Shown: positions 34,794 to 44,071, counted from the first letter of the stretch. The stretch is 64,000 bases of DNA from an uncultured Olsenella sp. (GCA_934660915.1 CAKUIF010000008.1:1-64000); one strand, 5' to 3'. Notes: a model not told the origin generated them from the letters alone. A program made the numbers and translations.

Positions 34794-35993
34794 ATGACCC
34801 CCGCGCAAAGAAACGTCGTCATCACCCTCGGCTTCTGCGGCCTCGTCTCGGCGGCCGACAACTGGTTCGTCTCGCCGGCCCTGCCCGCCATCGCGCAGGC
34901 CCTCGCGATCGCGCCGAGCGCCGCCGCTGTGATCCTCACCGCCTACCTCGTCCCCTACGGCCTGCTCCAACCCCTGTGCGGAGCCATCGGCGACGCCGTG
35001 GGACGCATCCGGCTCCTGAGGATCATCGTCGCCGGCCTCGCCGCGAGCACCATCATCTGCTCTATCGCGCCCACGCTCGAGACGCTCGTCGCCGCGCGAA
35101 TCATCACCGGCTGCTTCGCCGCGGGCATCATCACCGTGAGCCAGGCGCTTGTCGGCAGCGTGGTCGACGAGAAGGACCGCCAAGGCGCCATTGGCCTGCT
35201 CATGGGCATCACCTTTACCGGCCAGGGCCTCTCGGCGGGGCTCGGCGGCATCATCTGCGACCTCGTGGGCTGGCGCGCCGCGTTCGTCTGCTTCGGCGTC
35301 CTCGGCGCTCTCGCGTGGCTCGGCGCCATGCGCCTTCGAGAGCCCGGGAGGGAGCCCGAAAACGACTCCTCCGCGCTCGCCGAGTACCCCGCCGAGCCGT
35401 TCCGCCCCGCGAAGTTCCTCTCCAACGCCGCCCGCATCTTCTTTTTCAACGGGCGCGCCGTGTATATAACCGCTTGCTCCACCGGCATCATCTACCTCGG
35501 CGTCTACGGCTTTATGGGAACCTTCCTCGCAGAGAAGTGCGGCCTGGCCTCCACGCAGGCCGGCCTGCTCATGATGTTCTACGGCTTGGCGTGCCTTACC
35601 GGCGGCAGCATCTCGGGTCGCATCGGCGCGGCGCGCGGCAAACGCGGCGTCATCGCGGTCGGTGAGACGTCGGGCATCGCGGCCTGCGCGCTTCTTGCCG
35701 CCTCGGCGCTCACCGGCTCGTGGATCCCGGCGCTCGCGGCGGCAGCCTGCCTCGGCTGCGGCTACATCCTCGTGCAGCCAACCCTCGTCACGCTCTCCAT
35801 GGACGTCGACCCCGAGCACTCGGGTCTCTGCACCGGCCTCATCGGCCTGGGGGTCTTTGCCGGCGGCGGCGTGGGCAGCGTAATCGGCGGAGCCGTCATC
35901 GGCGCAGGCGGTTACCTTGCGCTCTGGGTTGCCGCAGGCCTCGCGCTCGCCGCCCAGGCCTTCTTTGCCGCGCGAGCGCTGCCAAAAGACTAG
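34794..35993 (+). CDS. Major facilitator superfamily transporter (DHA1-like)
   Basis: The 399-residue protein has about twelve membrane helices and no long soluble domain. The loop 2-3 motif GAIGDAVGRIRLL (about residues 62-74) is the MFS motif A, and RIITGCFAAGIITVSQALVGSVVDEKDR fits the helix 4-5 region of drug:proton antiporters. Export of drugs or metabolites is likely but the substrate is unknown. It stands alone, ends 37 bases before the nuclease element, and diverges from cutC. Confidence 0.85.
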   Translation: MTPAQRNVVITLGFCGLVSAADNWFVSPALPAIAQALAIAPSAAAVILTAYLVPYGLLQPLCGAIGDAVGRIRLLRIIVAGLAASTIICSIAPTLETLVAARIITGCFAAGIITVSQALVGSVVDEKDRQGAIGLLMGITFTGQGLSAGLGGIICDLVGWRAAFVCFGVLGALAWLGAMRLREPGREPENDSSALAEYPAEPFRPAKFLSNAARIFFFNGRAVYITACSTGIIYLGVYGFMGTFLAEKCGLASTQAGLLMMFYGLACLTGGSISGRIGAARGKRGVIAVGETSGIAACALLAASALTGSWIPALAAAACLGCGYILVQPTLVTLSMDVDPEHSGLCTGLIGLGVFAGGGVGSVIGGAVIGAGGYLALWVAAGLALAAQAFFAARALPKD

Positions 35994-36030
35994 CCGGCAC
36001 GCTCTTCTTGCCAAAGCCTCCGGACGTCCG

Positions 36031-36129
36031 AAAACTGCGCACATACTTTGTTTTAAAACAAAGCTGACACGATTTATCAGCGCGTTCTTCTTTCCGCTAC
36101 CAAGAAGAACAGACTATGTGCGCAGTTTT
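36031..36129. repeat. AAAACTG-family palindromic unit at nuclease 3' end
   Basis: The unit has arms AAAACTGCGCACATACT on the left and the complement of AAAACTGCGCACATAGT on the right. An interior region contains CTTCTTTCC and CCAAGAAG. The right arm contains the nuclease stop codon (TAG at 36114-36116). Its length (99) equals that of the units at 46176 and 54538. Confidence 0.85.
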
Positions 36130-37307
36130 TCCTTCGGCATAAGCTCCGCAAAGAGCCGCCGGCGCCTCAGCCCTTCGACCTCCGTCGGCTCTGCCAGGTC
36201 GACTCCAAGCGCAGCTGCAAGCTGCCCGGCAAGCAACGCAACCCCCTCCAAGGTCCTTACCATCTGCGTTGTCGCCCGAAACACGCGATACCCACCGGCA
36301 AGAAGCGCGTTCGCCCGCAAGGCATCCCTTCCTGCCTGCTCACGACCCTTGTTCGCGTGGAACTCGTCGCTGTCGTACTCGAGCGCCACGCGCTGTTCTC
36401 GCCATAGGAAATCGGGCGTCACCGTCATCCGTCCTCCCGGAACCGACACGTTGATCGGCGCGTTTAACTGAGGCCGCGGAAGCCCGAACCCGCCGAATTC
36501 CAGCGGAAGCGTGAGCATCAGCGCCAGGGACGTCTCCATAGGCGAAGCGGAGCCGTCGAACGCCAGGGCGCGAACCGACTGCGCGCGATGAACCGCCTGG
36601 CTGTAGCCTCGCGAACCGAGCGTCTCTAGGACCTCCCCCAAACTTGTTAGCGACATCACAGGGCGAGCGTCGTAATCAACTCCGCCGCCCGCCCCCGGCA
36701 GGCGATAGCGCCCAGCGAACTCGCAGGCAAGAACAGCCGCTTCGACCAATCTCCGTCGGTTTTCCCATTTAACGGGATTCTCAACGGTCGGCCCATCTCC
36801 CTCGATACCAAACGCCGCTCGCGCCTCCTCCTCGGCCCTCAGCGACGCCATAAACCCGTCGAAGAGGTCGTCGAGCTTCGCGTGCGCTCCGCTCAGCTGC
36901 ACGATCACGAGCTCGGGCCTGCTCACCAGCAGGTTCTCGTGAACGCGGACGAACGCGTGCGGAAAGGTCACGTGGGTCCATGGATGGAATTTGGCGCCTT
37001 TTCCCTGACTGCGCATCCTTCGGTCGGGAACGAGCAGGTCAACAGGCCTGGTTTCAATTCCGTACCGCGCGAGCTCGACCTCCGACGCAAGCTTCTTGAA
37101 CGCCCGCTGATTGCAGACGCAGTCCCCGAACACGGGGAGCACCCTAGCCTGGGCCGGCCAGCGGGGCGCTTCTTTCCACAGAGCCGTCCCCGAGATGCGG
37201 CGGATGCACTGAACCGCCGAGCCGTAGCCCACGAAGGCGTACAGCGCCGGCGGCTCATAGATCGGCAGCGGGTAGAGTTCTTCTTCGTGCTCAAAAACTG
37301 CGCACAT
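36114..37307 (-). CDS. Vsr/DUF559-like PD-(D/E)XK endonuclease-domain protein
   Basis: The 397-residue protein ends in a nuclease-like domain (about 290-385). It has TPDFLWREQRVALEYDSDEFH, where Asp and Glu fit the PD-(D/E)XK core, followed by Arg/Asp-rich helices and GYRVFRATTQMV, as in Vsr and DUF559 proteins. The middle (FHPWTHVTFPHAFVRVHENLLVSRPE split) resembles the AbiEi-like part of solitary actinobacterial nucleases of unknown role. The N-terminus MCAVFEHEEEL is partly encoded by the palindromic unit, and the last codons KLRT plus stop lie in the other unit. No ribosome-binding site of normal strength is evident (GGAAAGAG lies upstream). Function is unknown; processing of the flanking palindromes is a hypothesis. 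Confidence 0.7.
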   Translation of the reverse strand: MCAVFEHEEELYPLPIYEPPALYAFVGYGSAVQCIRRISGTALWKEAPRWPAQARVLPVFGDCVCNQRAFKKLASEVELARYGIETRPVDLLVPDRRMRSQGKGAKFHPWTHVTFPHAFVRVHENLLVSRPELVIVQLSGAHAKLDDLFDGFMASLRAEEEARAAFGIEGDGPTVENPVKWENRRRLVEAAVLACEFAGRYRLPGAGGGVDYDARPVMSLTSLGEVLETLGSRGYSQAVHRAQSVRALAFDGSASPMETSLALMLTLPLEFGGFGLPRPQLNAPINVSVPGGRMTVTPDFLWREQRVALEYDSDEFHANKGREQAGRDALRANALLAGGYRVFRATTQMVRTLEGVALLAGQLAAALGVDLAEPTEVEGLRRRRLFAELMPKEKLRT

Positions 37308-37391
37308 AGTCTCTTTCCAATTCCTCAAAACAAAACTTACCTGCGACTTTACAAAGAAGGACTCGCTGCAACAGAGTATGTGCGCAGTTTT
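37294..37391. repeat. AAAACTG-family palindromic unit at nuclease 5' end
   Basis: Arms AAAACTGCGCACATAGT (left) and the complement of AAAACTGCGCACATACT (right) enclose about 64 bases. The left arm, read on the minus strand, supplies the nuclease start codon and first codons. The unit is also the left boundary of GH3 cassette 2. Confidence 0.85.
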
Positions 37392-37439
37392 ATCGGCAGG
37401 AGGCACCGGCGGGAAAGCATGCGGCGGCCTTAATAAGAA

Positions 37440-37467
37440 GGGCCCCGTCGAAAACTCGACGAGGCCC
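37440..37467 (-). terminator. Terminator of GH3 cassette 2
   Basis: GGGCCCCGTCGA and TCGACGAGGCCC pair (one mismatch) around a four-base loop, with TTCTTATT following on the minus strand, 25 bases beyond the GH3 stop codon. Confidence 0.85.
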
Positions 37468-37491
37468 AAAGGGGTAACAAAGCCTGAGGCG

Positions 37492-40482
37492 CTACTCCTC
37501 GGTCACGGAGCCGTCCTCAGCGCCCTCGGAGACGGTGGCCTTCTGGGCCTCCTGCTCCTTGAGCAGCTTGTTCGCGCGGTAGGCGCGCCAACCAAAGAGG
37601 CCGGCGAGGCCCACGAGGACGGCGCTGCCGCCCCAGACGCCCATCTGCCAGGGCGCCACGCCGTAGGTCACCTTGGAGCCGGGGGCGAGGCCCTGCATCG
37701 CGTTGGAGTTCGCGACGGTGTAGAGCACGCGGTGGGTCGACTCGCGCAGCTGGCTGACGACGGTGGCCGTGTTCTTGCCCTCGAAGTCCGGCGTCATGGC
37801 GGAGTAGGTCAGCTCGAGGTCGGTGCCGCCCGCGAGCGCCGCGTTCTTGGCCATGTAGCCGTAGAGGTTGAAGTCGGTGATGACGCAGCCCTTGAAGCCC
37901 CACTCGTTGCGCAGGACGTTGGTGCAGAGGCTCTTGCGGCCGCCGGACCACTCGGTGCCGACGTAGTTGAAGGAGCTCATCATGGCCGTGCAGGCGTTCA
38001 TCTGCTTGGTCTTGACGGTGCCGTTCTCGTCGGCGATGTACTTGATCTCGCAGGTCGCCTCCTTGACGGGAATCTCGAACTGGCGCAGGTAGATCTCGCG
38101 CGCGGCCTGCTCGGTGGCCCAGGTGGCCACGTGCTGGACGCGGTAGGACTCCTGGTCGTTCAGGGCGAAGTGCTTGATCATGGCGTAGCAGCCGTTGGTC
38201 GCCGCGCCGGACACCACGGCAGCGCCGATCTTTCCGCCGAGCAGCGGGTCCTCGGAGTAGTACTCGAAGTTGCGGCCGGCGAACGGGCTGCGGTGCGTGT
38301 TGAAGGCGGGGGCATACCAGCCGTTGTAGCCGGACGCGAGGGCCTCCTGGCCCACCATCTCGCCCATCTGGCGCATGAGGTCGACGTTCCAGGTCTGGGC
38401 CATGATGAACTCGGAGCAGTACGCGCAGTTGCCGGTGGGGCCGGTAAGCGACGTGAAGCCGGCCGGGCCGTCGGGCTCGGCGGTCTCGGGCTTGCCCACG
38501 GACTCGATGGCGGCGGTGTTGTAGGCCGCGTCGTTGAGCATGTTGACCATCTCGTCGACGGTCACCTGGTCAAGCAGGGTGTCCCACTTCTCGTCGTCGA
38601 AGTCGAGGCCGCGCATGTCGATGAGCTGCAGGCCGTTGTCCGCACCGGTGGTCGGCATCTTCGCGGAGTCGTCCTGGTGGTCCTTCCAGTTGTACTCGAC
38701 GAACTCGATGCCGCAGTCGGCGGCGTCCTTGTCCTCGGCGGGCTGGGGGAAGGTCCCCGCGAAGTCCGCGCGCGAGAGCATCTGGCCCTTGCAGTTCTTC
38801 TCCATGTACTCGGTCAGGTCGGCGAACTGGTTCTCCAGCTTCGCGCCCGTGGCGGAGTCGGTGGTAAAGGTCTGGGCCTCGAGGGTCACGGCCTTGGTGT
38901 CGATGACCTCGTGGGAGTTCTTGCGCAGGCTGACCTGGTAGTCGCCCGCGTCGAGGACGTAGCCGCCCTTGGAAGAGTCCCAAGAAGCCATCTGGCGCAC
39001 CGGGAAGGAGAGCTCAACTGCGGCGGAGGCGCCGGGCTCGAGGATGTCGGTCTTCGCGAAGGCGGAAAGGACCACGGCGGGCTTCTCGATGCCGCCGGCG
39101 GTGTAGGGGGCGCTCGTGTAGATCTCCACGACGTCCTTGCCCGCGACATTGCCAGTGTTCGTCACGGTGACGGAGACCTTGACGTCGTCGCCCGCGACCT
39201 CGACCGCATCGAGCGTCTGCGAGAAGGTCGTGTAGCTCAGGCCATAGCCGAACGGGAAGACGACCGCGGAGTCGTAGTCGAAGCCGGCGTAGTTGCCCGC
39301 CTCGGCCTCGATGGCCGCCGTCTCGTAGTAACGGTAACCCATGTAGACGCCCTCTTTGTACTCGACGAAGTACGCCGTGCCGTCAGAGGCGGTGGAGTTA
39401 GAGTTCTTGGTGTAGTAGCCCGAGACGTCCACGTACTGCTTGCCGCCGAAGTTGTTGAAGGTCGGGTCAGCGGTGAAGTCGGCAGGCCAGATATCGGTCG
39501 TGCGGCCGGAGGGGTTGTACTCGCCGACGAGCAGCTTGCCCACGCCGTTGGCGCCGGTCGCGCCCAGAGAGCCGATGCACAGGATGGCGTCGGCGGCGTA
39601 CTCGCCCGACATGAGCGGGCCGGCCTCGAGGGGCGTGGAAGCGTTGATAAGGACGATGACCTTGTCGCAGGCGGCCTTGGCGGCAGCGAGGACGGACTTC
39701 TCCTCAACCGTGAGCTCGAGCTCGTGCTGACCTTCCTCGTAGTTGGCGGTCTCGTCGTTGGCGGTGAAGGTCTGGGAAACGCCGGAGTTCAGGTCGCCAA
39801 GAAGGTCGCGCGAGAGGTCGCCGCCCTCGCCGCCGCCACGGCCGATGACCACGATGGCCGTCGTGCCCGCGATGGAGGCCTGGGCGTCGGAGGAGTACTT
39901 CTCCCAAGGAATCTCGCCGATGTAGTAGCAGGCCGTGGACGGGTTGTCCATGGTGATGTCGGCCTTGGGGTAGTCGGCGTAGACGCCGTTGATGAACTCG
40001 AACGCGGTCTCGTTGATGTTGAGGCCGGCGGCGGCGATGCCGTCGTGGAGGTTCACGCAGGCGGAGGCGTCGACGGTGCCGGAGCCGGCGCCGCCGTAGA
40101 TCGGGTCGGCGGCATAGCGGCCGAGCAGCGAGACCTCGGTGCCGGCGGACAGCGGCAGGGCGGCGTTGTCGTTCTTCAAAAGGACGGCGCCCTCGCCGAG
40201 GATCTGGCCGACGAGCTCGTTGGCGACCTCGGTAGCCTTGGCGCGGCCGCGGTACTGGGCGTCATAGTAGTTGGTGTCCCAGTTCTCGGAGCCGGCGACG
40301 TGCTCGACGGTGGACGGACGACCGCCCAGGTAGTGGTCGAGCAGCGAGCGGAACATGTTCGTGCCCACGTTGGCCGCAGCGGTCACGCCCACGAGGCCCG
40401 CCGACACCGCAGCGTTTGCCACGAACTTGCGGCGAGTGATGGGCTTCTTCGGCTTTGCGGCCTCGGGCTTCTCGTTTGCCAT
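37492..40482 (-). CDS. Exported, circularly permuted GH3 beta-glycosidase
   Basis: This 996-residue protein repeats the permuted layout of the enzyme at 5869. A Tat-like signal (ITRRKFVANAAVSAGLVG, residues about 15-32) comes first. The sandwich domain starts with GEGAVLLKNDNAALPL and has the acid/base loop RGGGEGGDL. A fibronectin-III-like domain (VTVTNTGNVAGKDVVEIY) precedes a TIM-barrel domain with KHFALNDQESYR and the nucleophile Asp in GCVITDFN. A C-terminal hydrophobic helix plus positive residues should hold it in the membrane. It is the last gene of the leftward lipoprotein-GH3-GH3 unit of cassette 2. The likely role is hydrolysis of beta-linked sugars outside the cell; specificity is unknown. 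Confidence 0.88.
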   Translation of the reverse strand: MANEKPEAAKPKKPITRRKFVANAAVSAGLVGVTAAANVGTNMFRSLLDHYLGGRPSTVEHVAGSENWDTNYYDAQYRGRAKATEVANELVGQILGEGAVLLKNDNAALPLSAGTEVSLLGRYAADPIYGGAGSGTVDASACVNLHDGIAAAGLNINETAFEFINGVYADYPKADITMDNPSTACYYIGEIPWEKYSSDAQASIAGTTAIVVIGRGGGEGGDLSRDLLGDLNSGVSQTFTANDETANYEEGQHELELTVEEKSVLAAAKAACDKVIVLINASTPLEAGPLMSGEYAADAILCIGSLGATGANGVGKLLVGEYNPSGRTTDIWPADFTADPTFNNFGGKQYVDVSGYYTKNSNSTASDGTAYFVEYKEGVYMGYRYYETAAIEAEAGNYAGFDYDSAVVFPFGYGLSYTTFSQTLDAVEVAGDDVKVSVTVTNTGNVAGKDVVEIYTSAPYTAGGIEKPAVVLSAFAKTDILEPGASAAVELSFPVRQMASWDSSKGGYVLDAGDYQVSLRKNSHEVIDTKAVTLEAQTFTTDSATGAKLENQFADLTEYMEKNCKGQMLSRADFAGTFPQPAEDKDAADCGIEFVEYNWKDHQDDSAKMPTTGADNGLQLIDMRGLDFDDEKWDTLLDQVTVDEMVNMLNDAAYNTAAIESVGKPETAEPDGPAGFTSLTGPTGNCAYCSEFIMAQTWNVDLMRQMGEMVGQEALASGYNGWYAPAFNTHRSPFAGRNFEYYSEDPLLGGKIGAAVVSGAATNGCYAMIKHFALNDQESYRVQHVATWATEQAAREIYLRQFEIPVKEATCEIKYIADENGTVKTKQMNACTAMMSSFNYVGTEWSGGRKSLCTNVLRNEWGFKGCVITDFNLYGYMAKNAALAGGTDLELTYSAMTPDFEGKNTATVVSQLRESTHRVLYTVANSNAMQGLAPGSKVTYGVAPWQMGVWGGSAVLVGLAGLFGWRAYRANKLLKEQEAQKATVSEGAEDGSVTEE

Positions 40483-40664
40483 GGATGATTCCTTTCAGAC
40501 GAAAAACAAAGCCCGCCCGCCGCCGCAGGAGGAAGAAGGGAGTGGCGACGGGCGGTGCTTTACGTGAACTGCGCTAGCGGCCTTAATTCAAGCGGGTCAG
40601 GCTGCTATTTGGGGATGTGCCGCACGTTCGGACGATTGCGCGGCACATCCCGCAAGGGTCTTGC

Positions 40665-43100
40665 TTAGGCGGAGGCGAGCTGAGTGAGCGGAGCAACCTT
40701 GTACTGCTTGACACGCGCGTCGTCGATCACGCCGGACCAGTTGAGGCCGTAGGCGAAGTCGTAAGTGTTGCCGTCGACGTCGGTGTAGCAATCCATGTCG
40801 CGCGGGACATCCTCGAGCTGCTTCTCGACGGTGATCATATCCTTGGGCATCTGCATGGGCAGCAGGCCGGAGGGCTCGTCCTGGCCGGCGACGATGCGGC
40901 AGGCCGCCTCGGTGCAGCTGGACATAGAGACGAGGATGGCGTCGACCTCGGACTCAAACTCGTGCACGCACATGGGCTGGGTAATGTCGAGGATGACGAT
41001 GCAGGGCTTGCCGATCTCCTTGGCGAGCTTGGCGGCGTCGAGGATCTGGTCGAGCTGGGACTCGTTGTTGACCATCGAGGTGCGGCCGAAGTAGCTGCGG
41101 TTCTCCTTGACGCCATCGACGGTATCTCCCGCGATGGACTCCTTGCGAACGTACTCGGAGTCGGCAGTGTAGGGACGGTACTGCAGGGACAGCGGGATGA
41201 AGTTGCCGTCCTTGTCCTGGCCGCGGCGCGCGGAGGCGTTGGCGGGAGCCTTGGCGCAAACGAGCACGGCATCCACATCAGCGATGTCGGTAGCCGTAAG
41301 ACGAGTGAGATCCGCCTCGGCGGGAGTGGGGTTGCCGGTCTTGGCATCGGCGGGGCCAGTAAGGGTGTCCGCCAAGGTGTCGGTCACGACGTCGAAGTAC
41401 TTCTCAAGAGTCGTCTTGGCAAGGGGGAGCTCACAGGTGGCAGAGGTCTCACTCCACTTGAAGACGCCCATACCCGAAGCGGTCTCGGCGGCAGCAGTGT
41501 AGCGCATGGGGACATAGACCTTGAGCTTCTTTCCGTCTTCGCCCTTCTTAATCACGTTGTTATGATTCTTGAGCATAACGATGGCCTTGACCTGGGCGTC
41601 AAGCGCGGCGGCCTGCGTCTCCTCGACGCCCTTGTCGACCTCTTCCCTGGTCTTCTCGGGGTCGACATAGGGGTCCTCGAAGATGCCCGTGTTGAAGTAG
41701 CCCAGAAGCAGGCGCTTGGCGGAGGCGCGGAAGTTCTTCTCGGCCTCCTCCTCGCCGAGCTCGGCCTTCATAGCGTCAAAAGCGGCGACAAGCTGCTCGG
41801 GCTCGTTGCAGCCGCCGATCTGGTCGACGCCGACCTCGACCGCCTTGGCGCAGCGCTTGTCGGGGTTCCACTTCGTGGTGTCCTCGAGGCCCCAGCAGGT
41901 CCACGCGAGAGAGTCGCCGGGATCGCGCTGGACCATCCAGTCGGTGCAGGCAGCGCCCTTGAAGCCGAACTTATCGCGCAGGAGCTCCTGGACCTTGTAC
42001 TTCGAGAAGCCGGAGCCGACGAGCTCGCCGTACTGCTCATCATCATCGTAAGCGATGGTGTAGGAGGTCATGATCTCGGAAGCGGAGCCGGTCTTGCCCT
42101 CGAGCTTGAAGGCGCCGTCGACGAACGGGATCATCAGGGCCTCGAAGTTATCGCCGGGGTACACGGCGAACTTGCCGCCGTCGGAGTGGCCCTCGCGGCC
42201 ACCCTCGCCGGCGCCCTCAGCGGGCCAGTGCTTGACCATGGCGTTGAGGGATCCGGTGCCCCAGCCCTGGTCCTCGCCCTTGTCGTCGACCGTGGACTGC
42301 AGGCCGTCGATAAAAGCGCGGCAGGTGTCGCGAGAAAGCGCAGGGTCCTCGCCGAAGGTGCCGGAGAAGCGCTGCCAGCGCGGATCGGTGGCAACGTCGG
42401 TCTGGGGGCCGAGGAACGTGGCCACGCCCATGTCACGCATTTCCTTGGCGATTCCGGCACCCGCCTGCTTAGCGACCTCGGGGTCGAAAGTCGCAGCCAA
42501 ACCGAGGTTGTTGGGCCAGTTGGTGCAGTTCTTTCCGTTGCGCGGATCGGACGAGAAGTTGATCGGGAGCTTGTTGTCGGAGCCCTCGACGTAGGCCTGC
42601 ATGGCGTTGGCCCAAGTGGCCTGCTTGAAAGCGGGAGAGCCGGAGGCGGCGTTCAGAACAGCGCGGACGTGGCCATCGAGGAAGGCCTTCTGATCATCGG
42701 TGACGGAGCAGTCGTCCTCGATCTTCATCTGGTGCGCGGAGAAGCACATGAGGCCGGCAATCTGCTCGATGGAGATACGGCCGGCGAGGTCCTCGGCGCG
42801 CTCCTCGGCGGAAAGGCGCCAGTCCTCGTAGGGGACGAGCTCGCCCGTGCCCTCGAAGTCCTTGAACGCGTACCCGTCCTTCTCGATCAGCTTGAGGCCG
42901 GACTCGGGCGAGTAGGAGAGCTGCTTGCCGTTGCCGTTATCAACGATCGTGTAGCCGTTGCCGGAGTCAGTCTCCGTGTAGCCGTTGCCTTTGGCGGTCG
43001 TGGAGGAGCCGCCGTCGGTGGAGCAGCCCGCGAGCGCCAGCAGACCGGCGGTGACGGCGCTGCCTGCGAGGAAGCCCCTGCGAGAGACGTTGGTGCGCAT
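40665..43100 (-). CDS. GH3 beta-glycosidase, Tat-type lipoprotein
   Basis: The 811-residue enzyme has the normal GH3 order: TIM-barrel domain, then sandwich domain. It begins SRRGFLAGSAVTAGLLALAGC, a twin-arginine signal with a lipobox at Cys26, so it should be lipid-anchored outside. The substrate-binding segment SLNAMVKHWPAEG and the nucleophile Asp in GAACTDWMV (about residue 385) are present. No fibronectin domain follows; it ends soon after AYGLNWSGV. A degenerate copy of the NGNGKLDLYEDWR-type segment seen in the two cassette 3 enzymes is at KDFEGTGELVPYEDWR. It sits between the lipoprotein gene and the permuted GH3 gene. Confidence 0.9.
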   Translation of the reverse strand: MRTNVSRRGFLAGSAVTAGLLALAGCSTDGGSSTTAKGNGYTETDSGNGYTIVDNGNGKQLSYSPESGLKLIEKDGYAFKDFEGTGELVPYEDWRLSAEERAEDLAGRISIEQIAGLMCFSAHQMKIEDDCSVTDDQKAFLDGHVRAVLNAASGSPAFKQATWANAMQAYVEGSDNKLPINFSSDPRNGKNCTNWPNNLGLAATFDPEVAKQAGAGIAKEMRDMGVATFLGPQTDVATDPRWQRFSGTFGEDPALSRDTCRAFIDGLQSTVDDKGEDQGWGTGSLNAMVKHWPAEGAGEGGREGHSDGGKFAVYPGDNFEALMIPFVDGAFKLEGKTGSASEIMTSYTIAYDDDEQYGELVGSGFSKYKVQELLRDKFGFKGAACTDWMVQRDPGDSLAWTCWGLEDTTKWNPDKRCAKAVEVGVDQIGGCNEPEQLVAAFDAMKAELGEEEAEKNFRASAKRLLLGYFNTGIFEDPYVDPEKTREEVDKGVEETQAAALDAQVKAIVMLKNHNNVIKKGEDGKKLKVYVPMRYTAAAETASGMGVFKWSETSATCELPLAKTTLEKYFDVVTDTLADTLTGPADAKTGNPTPAEADLTRLTATDIADVDAVLVCAKAPANASARRGQDKDGNFIPLSLQYRPYTADSEYVRKESIAGDTVDGVKENRSYFGRTSMVNNESQLDQILDAAKLAKEIGKPCIVILDITQPMCVHEFESEVDAILVSMSSCTEAACRIVAGQDEPSGLLPMQMPKDMITVEKQLEDVPRDMDCYTDVDGNTYDFAYGLNWSGVIDDARVKQYKVAPLTQLASA

Positions 43101-43229
43101 GATTTCTCCGTTCTTTAAAAGACTCTTCCCTAGGGACGGCCGCGACGTGCAGCCGCCCCCTCTTTGCAGAACATAAATTATTAAGCCGTATTGCTAAGTT
43201 CGCCTAAATGAAGAACAGCTCACTAGGGC

Positions 43230-43697
43230 TTAGCCGTAGAAATCAAACTTGATAGTGTCGAAGTCGGCGATGTCGAACGCGTGGGCGTCGCCCTCGAGCT
43301 TGTTCTTGCCGGCGGAGGTCAGCTTGATGTCGCCGGCCTTGTCCAGGTGAAGGGTGACCTCATCGGCCGTGCCCTCCCAGGTGCCCTTATCGTTAAGGAG
43401 GTCGGCGTGGGCCTCAAGGGGCTCGACGGTCACGGTGCCGTCCTCGGCGAAGTTGACATCGAGCATAGACTCGGTGCCGCCGGTGGTGCCGTAGACGGTC
43501 TGGCCGGTCATCTCAACGTAGCCGCGCCACTGACCGACGTAGGTCTTGTTGGCGTCGAAGTCGCCCTTGGCGGCGCTAGCCGCGGGCGTGCCGGAGTCAC
43601 CAGAAGTGGACGTGCCGGCGGAGCTGCCGCCGCAAGCGGCGAGCGGCATCGCGAGGGTGGCGGCAAGGAGGCCTGCCAGAATAACCTGCTTCTTCAT
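43230..43697 (-). CDS. Small lipoprotein, paralog of the one at 46396
   Basis: The 155-residue protein has a lipoprotein signal (KKQVILAGLLAATLAMPLAAC, lipobox Cys22) and a Ser/Thr/Gly-rich spacer. A conserved beta-rich domain includes VGQWRGYVEMTGQTVYGTTGG and SMLDVNFAEDGTVTVE. The lipoprotein at 46396 shares the WRG, VYGTTGG and MLDV motifs. Both are next to GH3 genes and a LytTR/kinase pair, so a role in substrate capture or as accessory sensor is plausible but untested. No known family was recognised. It is the first gene of the leftward unit of cassette 2. Confidence 0.82.
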   Translation of the reverse strand: MKKQVILAGLLAATLAMPLAACGGSSAGTSTSGDSGTPAASAAKGDFDANKTYVGQWRGYVEMTGQTVYGTTGGTESMLDVNFAEDGTVTVEPLEAHADLLNDKGTWEGTADEVTLHLDKAGDIKLTSAGKNKLEGDAHAFDIADFDTIKFDFYG

Positions 43698-43917
43698 AGT
43701 GGTTCTTCTTTCTTCCTCTTGAGCCTCCGAGGTGCTCGGAGGCTCCCCTTTTTGACCGGGGCCGAAGCCCCAAGGCACATCCGCCACCTGCAGTTGATTG
43801 ATATGCCTTCTATTGCCTGAAACTAACTTAAGCGGCCAAGCTTACCGTTACGAAACATTTGTCACAAAGGCCCGCGGCTTGGGCACGAAACGAGGCGCCC
43901 CGCCGCGAGCGGTTTCC

Positions 43918-43947
43918 GTGAACGGTCGATTTGGCCGATGAACGGTT
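43918..43947. promoter_or_regulatory. Candidate LytTR direct repeats, cassette 2
   Basis: TGAACGGT occurs twice, 20 bases apart. On the minus strand the copies read ACCGTTCAC and ACCGTTCAT, the second a full match to the AgrA-type LytTR half-site consensus. They lie in the 374-base gap between the divergent lipoprotein and response-regulator genes; no gene was seen in the rest of the gap. Confidence 0.5.
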
Positions 43948-44071
43948 TCGACCATACCAGTTACGCCGTCAGGTAACCTATTGTGTGGGAGATGCGACAC
44001 GAATTGCGTCCTTAGGGCCTGTTCATAGCCTTACAAGCACCGTTTGTGTCGTGGACAAGGGAGAAAGAACC

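Larger units (their letters stand above)
36031..37391. mobile_element. Nuclease gene bounded by ~99-bp palindromes (putative mobile element)
   Basis: The 1361-base segment begins AAAACTGCGCACATACT and ends with the exact complement, a 17-base perfect terminal inverted repeat. Each end is itself a palindromic unit (36031-36129 and 37294-37391, 99 and 98 bases). The only gene inside starts in the inner arm of one unit and stops in the inner arm of the other. The inner arms differ from the outer ones by having TAGT instead of TACT. No transposase motif or target duplication was recognised, so mobility is inferred from structure. Confidence 0.55.

Noticed and set aside
40617..43118. Open frame of 833 codons antisense to a GH3 gene (others at 5851, 37378, 49613)
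   Set aside because: All four lie exactly opposite GH3 genes and read as Val/Gly/Leu-rich sequence without motifs. The GH3 frames have signal peptides and catalytic residues.
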